DNA of 64,000 bases from Tomocerus qinae. Lineage: Eukaryota; Arthropoda; Collembola; Entomobryomorpha; Tomoceridae. Made by a program: the position numbers and the translations under genes. The stretch lies in contig CM034547.1 in assembly GCA_020055645.1 (NCBI GenBank), positions 70,342,884-70,406,883 of the forward strand, given 5' to 3'. This document shows, piece after piece, positions 1 through 12,944 of this stretch. Below the pieces are notes generated by a model. It ran no database searches and was not told where the DNA came from. It saw only the letters and a list, made by a program, of their open reading frames with translations. Position 1 is the first letter of the stretch; each line of letters begins with the position of its first letter.

Positions 1-3000
1 CGTGCAACATGTATACCTTCATATTACTACTATGCACATTAATGTTGTGGATGTGCCTGTATAGTATACTAAATATATTTCAGAGGCTAATGTTCCTTTG
101 TCGCGGTAATCGCATTCGTGAAACAACCCAAGAGAGGAAAATGTGAGTGCGTATCCCACTGTTTTCAATTTCCGGAGAATTTGATTACAACATCTTTAGA
201 TAGATATTACGTAAAGGCATGTTAATAATAAATGTATAGCTAAAGCAGTTGCTCTTGCAAGTAATGAAATAGAAAGTACATTTGCAGTTGTGGTTCTGAC
301 AACTTGTAAAGAAGTATTTATCCATCCAGTGACTATTTATTCAATTCTTAGAGCCTACAAAAAAGTATGCAGGGATGGGAATATTTGGAAATTTGGTGGG
401 AAATGAAGGAGAAAGGGATTTTTGGTGTAAATGTGGAATTTATTTAGTTGGTGGATGAAAGGAGTTGAAAGGGAGAGAATTGAGTCATCGTGTCTTTTGT
501 ACAATTTATCTTGCGGTGGCTGGGGCCATTTCGCTGAGACATTCTACGAGGATTCCTGCTCTACTAAATACATAGTTTCCAATTTATTTCGGTGTAACCC
601 GTTTTTATTGATTCGATTTCCTGTTGGAGTGTGGAGAGTCCCTTCCCTCCTACATCGACGTGAATGTGAATTGCGAGTGTGAGAGACTCTTTGGTTACTA
701 CTTACTTTCCCTCTACAAGTTGATTTATCGAAAGCCTATAAAGGTCAATAAAATCTTGATAAATGAGTCGGGCGTACGTTATGTACAAACAAGTTGGATC
801 CTGTCTTCTCTCTCTAATGACAACTTACTGTGGAGTATGCCTCGACTACATATAAGATACATGTAAACGTAGTTCACAGCTGCACCGACCTTACTTTCTC
901 CATCTCTCTCCTTCCTCAGCCTTTGATATAGTCTTGTATTGGAGGAGAGGGAAATTGGTGTGAGGAATTCTTGCAACGACAACGAAGACGCTCCCACTGC
1001 TTTCTCCTGCTTTCACTACAGCCTTCCTTCCTGCTGTGGCCAATGTCCGACTCAAACACCTTTCTCCTTCACTCAAAGCCATCCAGTTGAGAGTCGCTAT
1101 AGTCCGTATGCACATCATAGCCAGGAATAGCAGTCGGGAAGGAAAGCCAGTTCTCCGCTAATGGCTCCCATCCCAGAACCTTGTAGCAACTATTTTAGAC
1201 ATTTTCAAGAATTGCCTATGCGAAGAGCGGCGAAGTTACCTTGCGCTCTCTCAGACAGACTTTCTCTAGAAGAGAAATTGGAGGGAGAAGACGAGGAAGA
1301 TCGCCTGTAGGATTCTCTCTTAAGACAGAAATGTTACGCTCAAGTTCCACACACTTTGTAGTTGGGCAAAGTTTCTTTATAGTTTACTCCCTCCCTACGT
1401 GAATATGCTTACTTAACTTACACTACTACCTATATGCATGTATATTACGGGGACACAGGAGAAGAGCCGAGATAGTCCGACGTGACAGTAAGCTATACAT
1501 TATGCTTTACTTTACAAACGTTGCACTGCTAAGCAATATACCGTAAAGTTTGTAATATGACTTGGATTTAAAATATTCTTTATTATTATTACAGTCATTA
1601 AGCAACTTACTCATTTAGACAACTGAAACTAATTAGTAGCATTCATTTACCTAAACACTTTAAGAGTTTATTATAAAGTTATTCTTAAGCTTTTATTTAA
1701 TTCCTCCTGCACTAGCCAAAAGAAAGGTTCACGCATATTTGTCAAAGATACTCGCATCGTTCTTGATATTAAATGCCAGGATTAAAAATATTTATGCAAA
1801 GGACCGCTATACTTGGCTTCCTGAAATAGTAGTGACTCGTTCTAGTTTCTTGAGGTTCAGAAAATAATGTACAGAGGAGGATTCGGTTTCGCTAGTGATG
1901 CATTGAAATACAAGCCAGAGGAACACCAAGGTAGGTGCGTAGATAGTTTAGTTAGCTTTGTTGAATGATATCGTATCGGAAATGAGTAAGAAAAAGGATG
2001 TTATTGGAGTGTGTGTATAGCGGATAGTAGGCTTAGTTTCCAGTGAATAGTCGCTCCAACTCAATTCCCTCCTTTTCTCTGCATCGAGAAAGACGAGACG
2101 GGTAATTCCCAATTTCTTTTATCTTTTCTTTCGTATTTTCCTTTATTTCCCTTCTCTCTTTCTCCACACTAAATATTGCAGCTGCCTAGACTGCGAATCT
2201 ACTTCTTCTGCTCTCTATTAGTCAGATCCTTTCTCCTTTCCCGATACTTAAAACTCTTTATCTACCTTTATTCCCAATTCCTTCACTGTAGTCACACAAG
2301 AAAACGTATTGCACGACAGCGACTGCCCGAACTAAGGCACATTTCTTTACCAACCAACTACCGAAGGAAAGTTGTTCAAGAAAACCTCGTACAAACATTG
2401 TTTACTTACCTATACACATGCAGAGCTATATATCTTTACTGACTCTCTTCTTACATAAGATCTAGTAATAGGTCTGGAAAGACATAAGATAAAATTCTCT
2501 TGTCACAAATGAAATGGTGAAACCTGGAGATTGACGAAATTTTCTTAGACGTACAAGGTTAAGAATGCAATTCTAGAAATATTCATCTTCAAGTTGAAGA
2601 TCATCTCAAAATCAAGACAAATCTTAATTTTGATTATTCTGGTCCTTAAATTCCTGATCTTTCTTGTTTCCCGTTTATCTTATTGCATGGTATACTATCA
2701 TTAATTCCTTCCTAAAGTCGTGTCCTAAGAATGAGTGCATAGTGCAATGCTTCACGACAAATATTACGATAATTTTCATCATGTCCAATTAGATAAGACA
2801 TAAACTTATGAAAGGACAACCACAAGTTTCTATTAAATTTAAAAAATCTGTAGAGTGGGGTGGTTGAGGTGCTATCGAGTTATAAGATAATGTTCATTTA
2901 CATACTGAATCGTGCGTAATAGGAGAATTAATAGGGCCGATCTCGGTGAATAACCGTATTATGTATTAATCTTCAAGAGATGCAGCGGGGTATATGGATG

Positions 3001-5512
3001 AAATCCCTGCATACGATATTTAAATATAATGGATGGACACAGGAACTGTAATGCACTTATGAATGATGCTTATAAATAAAACTGAGCGGGTATATCAGAA
3101 TGTGTAAGGACGATATTTGTAAGGAAGTAGAGGAAGAGAGATGCAGTCGTTAATAATAAAAGAAGAAATCTGGCAGATGACAAAAGATGTTATTGTGGAA
3201 ACTGCAGCGTTAAGATAAGAAAGCATGTGTTAGTTTTTGTCGTATTTAGTTATTGTGTAGTGTCGGCTAGTGGTCTGACAATGAATCTCATTACGGCGAT
3301 AAAAGATAGGAGAAGAGCCAAGAGTAAAAAGTCGGGAAGGTAGGAAAGCAACTTCTCTGTATGGCCATGTCGGTTGAGCAGAGTTTTATGTAGAGTGGAG
3401 TCTTCCAGAGAGAATATTGGTTTCGTGCCAAACGGGTAATTTCATTGGAGAGAGAGCCATCTTATCCTCTGCCACGCTCTCTCATATTTCAAGCAAGCAA
3501 GGCTCCGGATTAGATGTCTAAGCATTATAATACTACAGATGACTTGGCTACACACATGAATGCCGTTCTCCTCACACATCCTGTATAAAGGAGTCTCTCC
3601 GTCTGTCATATAATCACTTTGGAAGAACTGAGTGACTGACTCCTCGTCCTATGCGTTTCACCTGTTGGATCTTTGGTGTTGATATCACATTTTCATCACA
3701 TCACATCTCATTTTTCTTTTGGGCCACTCAGCTTACTCCCACCACCACGTTTACATTACTGGCCCCATTCTCATCCTAAGTATATACCTCTTACGTCAAT
3801 TGCTTCTACGCCGTCTACTCCGTTCAATTCTGTTGGGTTGGTGTATACTTAGACACCACGATCTCTGATCTTTGCTGTAGTGCAAGAATTTCTACTTGGG
3901 CTAAAATTGCGTCGAAATTGTTGACTGTTGCTACGCTCCTGGTGTTAAGTAGTACATTAGTATATATCTAGTTTAGTGTCTCTGAAGGAGTTTGAGGAGC
4001 ACCACTTACTAATCTACATAAAATGTGTGCAATGGCAATGTGTCTGTCAACACACTTGTTCTCTACATGTATGCTTCATTTAAGTGGTTAAATTTCGTAA
4101 AAATTTAAGGATTTCGACTTTCTAGGTAAACCGTAGCGAAGAAATCTTATTGTTCTTAAGAATTCCTTAACATCAAGACAGGAACAGCAATAAAGAGACT
4201 TTGCGTAATTGCACTACCGTGACGAATAAATTAGAGCCACTTGAGCAAAACACAGATTGTGGTTTACTTGGAGTTTAGTACAAGGATTGCGTTGTGTTTA
4301 CACGTTGAATCAAGTCGCACGAATCGTAGCAGCACTCTAGTGACTAAGGTGGATGACTTGGCACAGAAAACTATTTATTAGGGAACAAGTCAGAACAACC
4401 GCTTTTCTACATTTGATTTGACTTCGAGGCCACGGCAGTATATTATCCCTCAAGAAATACAAAGAAGCGATTGGGAATGGCAACAGAGATCCATTGTATC
4501 TTTTCACGTGGAATCAACAAGATTTGTGAAGTGATGATATGGGGATGCGAATATTTCCGACTTTTCTCTATTTTCAGAAAACTGGATGAGTGACTGAGTG
4601 CTCGTCTATAACAAACTGCTTCCACCATTTCATTAATTACATTGCATTAACTATTTCATCCATTTTACTTGTTACGTAGCAAGATAGCTATTCCAATAAA
4701 GATAGAAATAGAAATCAATGCTTTCTGATTTTCTTGGAAAGTCTTCTCCGAGATGCTTTGACAAGAAACAATTTTCTTTAGATAAAGGCACATTCCAAGA
4801 AGCAGATCTGTAAAGTATTCCCTCCTCCTCCGTCTCCAGCTGAGAGATGAGTCTATTCAGAATGATCAAATTCCAATAACAACAAGCATAAAGCATTTTT
4901 CAGTTGGTTGCCGTAAAATATGAATATTTGAGGAAAGGGATGGTGGGAGGACGCGTCGGAAAATAAACTTTGTTGATATTATTGTGGAAAAGGACACACG
5001 TTAATGTTCAGAAGTGCTTCTCGTAATGCAAACATACGTTTTTACGACCATGTTTATAAGTCATAACGATAACGTTTGGTTTTGGGCGGAGAGGCATGGG
5101 AAGTGATTCCTAGTTATTTATGGCCATTTAAAACTCATAATTTGCTCCGCAAAACATTAGCATTCAGTTTTCCATCTAAAAAAGACTCATTGAAATGACA
5201 TTTCGAATAAAAAAGTCACTTAAAAAGAGAGCCATGCAATACTCAGCTCTAATTTCCTTGTAGATAGAAACTAAAAGGGATTGTTACTACGAGAGTGATA
5301 TTCTCGCTTGTAAATAGGACACGTTGCACTATTTATCGCTTATTCCAAAGCCAAAAACATGTAGTAAATGTATTGGCAAGTCACAGCCCTAGTATGGCAA
5401 GAGTCCTCCTAGCATTTAAATCGTTTGCGGTGATGGTATGTCCCAAAATAGGTGTGTACTACCTACACATATGTAATGTGCAGCACTGCGCACCTGTACT
5501 CTGAATAAACCG

Positions 5513-5825
5513 TGTCAATTGCATGTAAAAATGTAGCGGAGATAGCGATGGGGAGGTTTCATAACACTTTGCCGCACATTTTTCATATGATCTTTGACCT
5601 TTTGACCTCGCATGACTTTGACCTGACCGAACGAATAGTTACGCCAACTTTTGAACCACGTCCACAGGAGGGGGCGTGTCCAATTTTGTCTATTTTCAAA
5701 CTCGTCCTCCATTTCCATACCTAAATTGAAACAAACTGATTGTCGCAAACCGTTCTTGAGTTATCGTGCTAACAGACAGACAGACAGATCGAAATCAGCT
5801 CAGCTACTTAATAACTGAAACTGAG
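5513..5825 (+). repeat. Dispersed repeat family, copy A
   Basis: This segment shares an ordered set of blocks with the copy at 37836-38205: GCATGTAAAAA at the left, then TTTTGAACCACG, then ATTTTGTCTATTTTCAAACTCG, then TTGAGTTATCGTGCT followed by ACAGAC repeats, and finally CTACTTAATAA. The same right-hand end appears inverted at 38560-38640. It is therefore an interspersed element rather than unique DNA. No transposase or reverse transcriptase is visible, so its class is unknown. Confidence 0.75.
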
Positions 5826-8800
5826 TGTTTTGACAGCTGTGAGAATATTCTCATGTACTAAAATAAATCATTTAATATATCATAGTATTATTTTTCAAGA
5901 AATAATGGGAATAAAAAGAAAAAGATATCAAGCTTGTCTTGGGTCTTATTAAACAAGGCTCTACGGATACAACGACGACTACGAGACAATGAAATAAGCA
6001 TTCGAATACTTTTATAGCAACTTGGCAAAGACATTCGATAAAAAAACTTCTGTTACATATTTCCCAATGTCTACACTAAATTACTTCCTTCCAACATAGC
6101 GCGTATTACTTTTCACCAAATATACTATTAGTTAGCTCAAAATAATATACATTTTTATCCAATGATTCAACTGCGGCGGTAGTCACGGAGGTTTGCCTGC
6201 AAGCATCTGTATATGCAGAATGAGAAATTCAAAAAACTGGAATAGACGAAACAATTGTTTTTATCATCAATTTAATCTTATTTGCCAAATTACTATTCAA
6301 AAAATATTGTACTCTTTCGTTATCTGGCAGCTAATTTTCACGGATGGTGGAAAATTGCTGAAGGAGTATTTGGGTACTTTTATTAAAACGAAAAGCAATC
6401 CCTAAACATTGTGCAACAACAGAAGAGGGAGTAGATTTATCTGCCACAGCCATATTATACGTTTAATACAGTTGGTACCCTAAGATAAACGATAAACTAA
6501 ACGGTTCAAGCAAATTATATATGCTTGGGAAGATTATAAGTGTGCTTGTGTTAGAAGATTGGCCTGGAAAAGTTTGAAAAGTGTTGTAGTTCACCAGGAT
6601 TTCCTGTACATAGGTACTGACCTAGACACGAGAAATGATATCAAGCACCCACACTGAAATAAGTAAAAGCTGCAGAAAGTTGTGATACAGTTGCAGGCTG
6701 AAAGTGTTTATCGCCATGCACGAGTTCATTAACAGTTACACTGGGATAGATGTTTTAGTGTAGCGTAATTTAGTGAGCATAAAGTAAGATACAGTGAGTA
6801 AGTGTGTCGTCTTCTGAAAATGTATCGAACCGATTTGAGTAGATGATGTGATGACGCAAAGAAATGCCAAAAGTCCTAGCCGCGATTCGACACATAATAA
6901 ATGACATGTTCATCTGATATGCCATGCAATGCAGGGTTTGGGTTTCTCCACTTTGAAGAAGATAAGCAGTAATTATTTTTATTAGTCCACAAGGAGTTAA
7001 AGTGGAATGAGTGAGGAAGGGAACCCTGAAGACACGCATACTTACTGAGATGTCACAGAGGACAGATTATGCACTGGAAGGAGTAAGCCACCGGAAAATG
7101 AATTTCATCACACAACCAAAGTCCCAAACCGATACGTTGCCAATAATACTGCTGGGTGCTCTAATACGTTAATTCCTCGAATTGCTGATGGTTGGTGATG
7201 CTCTACGTGTCCAAGTATGAAGATCGAGGGAGAGAGAGAGCAGTCAGCTAGGAGTAAACAAAATCAACTCTGTTCACAGTCAAGTCGGCGGTTGCGTTAA
7301 ATTGCACACTCGCACTGTAATCTTTCTATCAAATGTTCACTCAGTCTGAGCCAGAATGTAGTTCTTCCGTAGAGTGCTCTCTACGACTTCATCTACAGCA
7401 GATAGAGATTAGTTTATTGGTGATAGCTTCACATAACTGCCTCTTCCCTAAATATTCACTATTCATGACTATCATCAAACATGTGTAACTCACATTGCCA
7501 GTCGGAGCAATATTCTCTGCTAAACACATCACATACATTCATTTCTATTTATTGACGGCGTGGGCGAATAGCTTGACTCTCCCCTCTATCTACTAGTACT
7601 CCGTTACTCTGCAAAGGTACTCGCTAGCCTACCACCTAATTCTACCACATAACCTGAGAAAAACTACTACTGCTTAGTTGTACTAGTGTTATCTCTTCAA
7701 ATCAAACCCTGAAATTATGTTATTATCTCGAATCGTTAATGGTGCCCATCCTTAATTAAGTGGTTCAAATCTGTGTACTAATTATTATGATAAATATAAT
7801 TGCACAGTTTACGTCAAGTATTTTGTTTCTCAGCCAAACAGTGTAATACAATACAACGCAGAGAGAGATTGTGTGTATTAATGAAGGCCAATATCAGATT
7901 GAGTACATATACTTGGGGAACGAAAGTCTAAGTGAGAGTATAGAGCTATAAGAGTGAGATGGAAATGCAGTGTTGGATTACATAACAATAAGTGAATGCC
8001 GGAGGTTAGTGGAGATGACTGCGGTGTGGCAGTTTGATTGGATAGGTGCCTCCCATGTAGATTCCCATTGCGACTCCCATCATCATCTAAAGAATTAGCA
8101 GCGATCCCAAGAATGTATTTACCATAAACAATGAGTCTGCTAAAACTAAAAATACTTCAACTAATCCGAATTTTTGCATTGCTCACTCGAAAGAACATCG
8201 CATGCAAATCCAACACTCAGTTAGTCTCATCCGATCCTCATCTCTACATGACTATCTGAGTCTCTCACTCACTCGCTCCGTCTCAACTAAATTGTTTTGT
8301 TCAGAGGCAAGAGACAAGACAGACTTCAATAAAGCCAAACAATTCCTCTCGATTTTCTCACTTAACAGGCATGGCATAGTGGAGACGAGATGCACAAGAT
8401 AGATCTACATATTACAAGACTCCATCCATACTTCTATATACTCATGCACAATCTGCATAACAAACATTCTCTCTCTGCACTAAAATTTCATTCTACCTAC
8501 AAGCATATAGTAAACTAATATAGTATAGCAGATATACTATACTAGTAATATACATACATAATAAGTATAAATATATGTTGTCGGTATTTGTGTCGCAATG
8601 GGAAGATAACGCTGTAAACTGGAGCGTTTTCTTCCCCTCGCTCACTCAGTTGCAATGATATAAGTGTTTATCTCTATCTGTGAGATGCATATAGTAGAGA
8701 GGAGAGTGAGGCTGAGGGATAAGCCGTAGGTAGGCAGTAGGGAAAGAAAGAATGCGTGTTTATATAGGTACACACCTAAATATTGTCTTCTTGGAGTAAG

Positions 8801-10542
8801 TGAAGATTCTGTGTGACTTGGCTTGGCTGGTGAAGTATTAGCCTTCCCTTGCATAATGTGGCAATATAAACTACATTTTATCTGCAGATCGCAATGTGGA
8901 TGAGACGTAGTAACGTATGCACTATGTAACGTGTAACGTAGGGACTCGAATGTCTCTGAACAGAGACGAGGCATAACAAGGTATCTTTACTCGCACATTG
9001 ACTACATAGTTAGTACTTATTAGACTTAACCTGGCCTGGTGTAAACATTCTATTATGTTCGGAGTACGTATTTAAGTGCCGACTATTCAGTTCAGGCAGA
9101 TAAATATAAAGCATTCATTGTCTCCCATTGTCTATTGTTGTGAGAGGTATATCTAACTACAGTTTTGTGTTATTCACAGACTAAGGACAACTGGCTAAGA
9201 AGAAGGAGCAGGAGGAAGAGCTCCACGTAACGTGCCATGCGATTAGCTTAGCAGTCAGCCACCAACAAATTCTTTGGCACACTCTCATCATTTCACTTCA
9301 GTATTCAATTGCTCCGGCATCACATCACATAAAATTACACGAGATCCTCTCTCTACTATTTTGATTCACTCAAGTCAATCTTTAAAGCGTGGGCCAAGGG
9401 TCACGTCCTAGTCCCTTCTCTGTCTCTTCATCCACACGCCATTGACGCCATATACTCATTAACACTATTCCACAGCCAAGAGCAATCCAGAAAACATCCT
9501 CAATTACTCACAATTTGGCAACTGACAAGGACGGGAAACCAAGTAAGTCCTTTATAGTTCCGCACAATAATTACAAATAACTATAAGGACTCCTCACTTA
9601 GTCCGTAATAATATAAAGTATTTGATTATTTGAGAGGGTAATAGCAATTGAGGTGTAGAATAGCTTACTAGCACCAGTTCATCAGTCACCTAGTCACCTT
9701 CATCTATTACACTTCCTTTTGACAAAGTCCTATCGAAAGCCTGACGTAATATTCTCATGGTTTCCCATATTGGACCGATATTAAGGGAAAATAGACAGTG
9801 AACCAAAGACCAAAGTTCGCAGAAATATCTAATTATTGTTAGTCTTTTGTTTAGCAGTTGAGCATGGGATAGAATTTATTCACTGCCATATGGCAAGGAT
9901 ATTAATAAGTTGTTCTACTTAAACCATATAGTAAATGCGCACTCTGGCATAAGTATAGTATTTGTATATCGTCAGAAAAGAGGAGGACACCGAAGGAGTG
10001 TAAAGTCCCAAAGTCAGTTCAGTGGCAGGTGAATTTAATTGCCAAACTTTGGTCGTCTCAGTTGTCAACTAAATTCGACGGTTGGATCAGCCAATGCGGC
10101 ATAGACGACGACCACAACGAAAAGTCGAGTGGAAATCATCTCAAATATTAAAAGCTACGTATTTCTGAAATCAACTGAATAATAAATCCCTTCGCCGATA
10201 TCCCATCATCCGCATGCCTATTTAGTGAGACTATTCAGAAAACCCGATCTTTGATTCATCAATTGGCAAATCCGATTCCAAGAGCTAAAATTTATCTTTT
10301 GTTCAAGTCGTGACTCTTTGACATGACGAACAAAACACCAAATCTCCTTAGCCGTAATTTGACAAGGCACCTGTTTCAGCTGTTCGGTGTATACGATCGA
10401 AAGACGGCAATGTAGTTAGGTAGCTAAGCTATTATAACGAGTGTGTCACTCTGCCATTTCGTGTATGGTTCTCCTACACAATCAACTAACACAATTCTAT
10501 AATATTATATTTTGTACTTAATCTGTCGATGCACACAAATGC

Positions 10543-10575
10543 TTTATCCACGTACGACATTTGTACGTGGATAAA
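10543..10575. repeat. Perfect 13-bp stem hairpin
   Basis: TTTATCCACGTAC at 10543-10555 is followed by a 7-base loop and its exact reverse complement at 10563-10575. Nothing around it suggests a gene or a transposon end, so its role is unknown. Confidence 0.7.
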
Positions 10576-12085
10576 TACACGAACTCTTGTGTTACGTACG
10601 TGAAATCTACATGCTAAATTATAGTGTCACAGTATAGTGCCAGTGTCATCATACGACATGAGGGCGATGTGCGACAATTTTGTTGCATCAGTGATGGCAA
10701 ATCGGCCTTAAAAGTCTAAAAATAGGAACCTATGCATGCATCCTTGACAGTTTTGAAAATCATTATCATAATGAGTATTTTGACGGGCACGCTTATCATT
10801 ATCAATTGCAGAAATAACTAGAACCCACCGCAAGAAGTCGTGATCGAATACTACAGTATCTATGTAAGACTGTTCGATTATAGATTGAAAAAGTTCAACT
10901 ACGTTTTCTGTTTTTGTTAAAATTTCTTCGTAGAAGCAACATACTGGCAATTAAGCCCAAACTAACTTTACTTTGTGCATTTGAGTTAGATAACAACTGA
11001 CAGGTATGATTGGGATTGCCATTCTCCAACTATTATCATAGGTTGGTTAGTAGTGCTAGCACATTGTACACTGTAATACGAAAGTAGCAGTTGGGTTAAT
11101 AAATAATAAAGTTTCCCTAAGAGAGCCACACCACATGCGATATTGTAGTACTTGTACATCCTAGTTCCTTCCTAACGGGTTTCAACTACATATTTGCCAA
11201 TGAGGCCTGTTTTGCGATTGTGACTTTGCTTCACCTTGTTTACTAGCTCATATCTATGATAGAAACAATTATATTTGTGTAAGAATGGCAATTGTTTGTC
11301 ATAATTACTTTCGATAAGCAGAAAAAATTGTATTTTGGAAATACTACGATATGTGTCAAAATAAAGGCCAACTTCATTAAACCGTTACTTTCAATGCTTT
11401 GACTGTTTTTAACAGGTTTATTAAGTTCTTGTATTGCCATAATAATTGTTGACATGAAACCTCTCATTTTTGAAGCATTTCAATGGACAATGATGGTGTA
11501 TATCTACAATAGTTGTTTTTATTTTTATTGAGATGAGCCCCATGATAAACTCTTTGACTTATATGCAGTCGCCATCATTTATTCACCGTTTAAAATTGGA
11601 ATTTATAAAAAATTGGCTGAATCAGTCAATTGACATTTTTAGTATCTCATCCAGATCTGCTTAGCATACCATGCATTCGTTTTACTTAATGCATGCAAGA
11701 AAAAACATTAGGATTACGAAGTAGACGTACGTAATAAGTGATGATTCAAGCAAAAGTAAAATGTGTTTACAGACAGACTTGTTTTTATAATTATATTTTG
11801 TATAGTGAGCTCAGATAGAGAGTTGGGTTATCAGAGCTATTATAATTGCACATCCTAAAATAACGAACATAAAATGGCTAGCTTTAGCTTGGATTTTGTA
11901 AGTACATCTTGTTTTGATAGTTTTTAGTGATGACTTACACGGCAGGCTAGACAATGACTCATGTTGAAGAGCAGTAAATACAATAACATGATTGTACTGC
12001 AAGTTGCAAGTGGCTAATCTAGCCTCAACACAGTGATTTTAGTTGTGTGATGTGACATGTACAATACTTTTAACGTTTTTTGTAG

Positions 12086-12802
12086 GACGGGCAAAGGAAG
12101 AGTGCGGAGAAGGCGACGGAGCCGTAAGACGGAGTACAAAGGAGTTCCAGTCAAATTCTCACTTCTCCGCTCACTTTTCAGTTTGGCAGTGAGCGTTCGT
12201 TCGTGAAGAAGACAGCACTCATTCTCTCCGCTCTCACAGAAACAAACCAACAATTCTCGTCCATTGTTAAGCAAGCCGGCAAAACTCTCAGCAAACACTT
12301 TGGCGAAGCTCCCAGCTTTTCAACTCTTAATTTTCCAATTTTAGGATTTGCATTATTCCGAGGAAAATACAAAACCAACCGAATTTCCACGCCTTTGTTA
12401 AATGATGGCATGATGGGCAAATAAAATACCTATCGATAAGATTAGTGTTCATCTGAAGAATTCTATTTCAAGTGTCAAGTCACTTTTCTTCATCGTTGGG
12501 TGCAAACATTTTACTGCCTGAGACTTCAACTTTACTTTGCGATTTTTGTGCAGTATTGACGATTTTCTGAACTTTCAATAACTGAATATCTTGTGCCAGT
12601 CTCACCCTTTCGTTTTCATGAAGTCAGACAATTATTCGTTTGTGTTTTTTTCATCGTCATCTGTTTGTGTGCAAGGAGCACGTGCTAAGAAAGAAAAGAA
12701 TATTAGTGGAAGCAGAATACCTGGACAAGGTATTTTCACTATCACTTCTGTTGGTATTCCTGAAGACAGGCTACTTTTGGGCAACCAGATCGAGTTTTTA
12801 GA
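12086..12802 (+). promoter_or_regulatory. Candidate promoter and 5' leader of the hnRNP C/RALY-like gene
   Basis: The 700 bp before the start codon are richer in G and C than their surroundings. They contain a TCAGTTTG initiator-like motif at 12178-12185, which fits the arthropod TCAGT initiator. Just upstream, 12086-12123 is a purine-rich segment with an acceptor-like TTTTTTGTAG on its left and a donor-like GTAAGA on its right, so it could instead be a small non-coding exon. A weak acceptor (TTTTTAG, ending 12801) directly precedes the start codon, leaving open whether the leader is continuous or spliced. All of this is inference from motifs. Confidence 0.3.
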
Positions 12803-12944
12803 ATGAGCTGCAAAGTTGGCAACCAGACCAATTCGCAGGATCCTCAAGCCGTCAATTCGAGAGTGTTTGTTGGCAATTTGAACACTTTTCAGTGTAGCAA
12901 GACAGACGTGGAGCGTATGTTTCAGCGCTACGGCAGAATTGCAG
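12803..12944 (+). CDS. RALY/HNRNPC-like: hnRNP C/RALY-like RNA-binding protein, first coding exon
   Basis: This exon carries the start codon and the first 47 codons plus one base of an RNA-binding protein. The short N-terminus leads into NSRVFVGNLNT, which contains RNP2 (VFVGNL, residues 21-26) and matches the NSRVFIGNLNT of human hnRNP C/RALY; the following KTDVE..F..YGRI matches the first helix of that RRM. The family binds uridine-rich nascent transcripts in the nucleus and packages pre-mRNA. The exon ends GCAG then GTAACT, a good donor in phase 1, and joins in frame to 39391. The start is the only ATG that gives the short N-terminal leader typical of the family. No other paralogous RRM exon is visible nearby. 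Confidence 0.93.

Larger units (their letters stand above)
1..12085. other. Upstream region with no supported gene
   Basis: This 12-kb stretch lies upstream of the hnRNP C/RALY-like gene. Open reading frames on both strands are short (110 codons at most) and show no domain I recognise. The sequence is AT-rich, with scattered pyrimidine-rich CTCTC/CTTTC tracts. The only structured pieces I see are one copy of a dispersed repeat at 5513-5825 and a perfect small hairpin at 10543-10575, both listed separately. It could be intergenic DNA or could hold non-coding first exons of the downstream gene; the sequence does not decide. Confidence 0.6.
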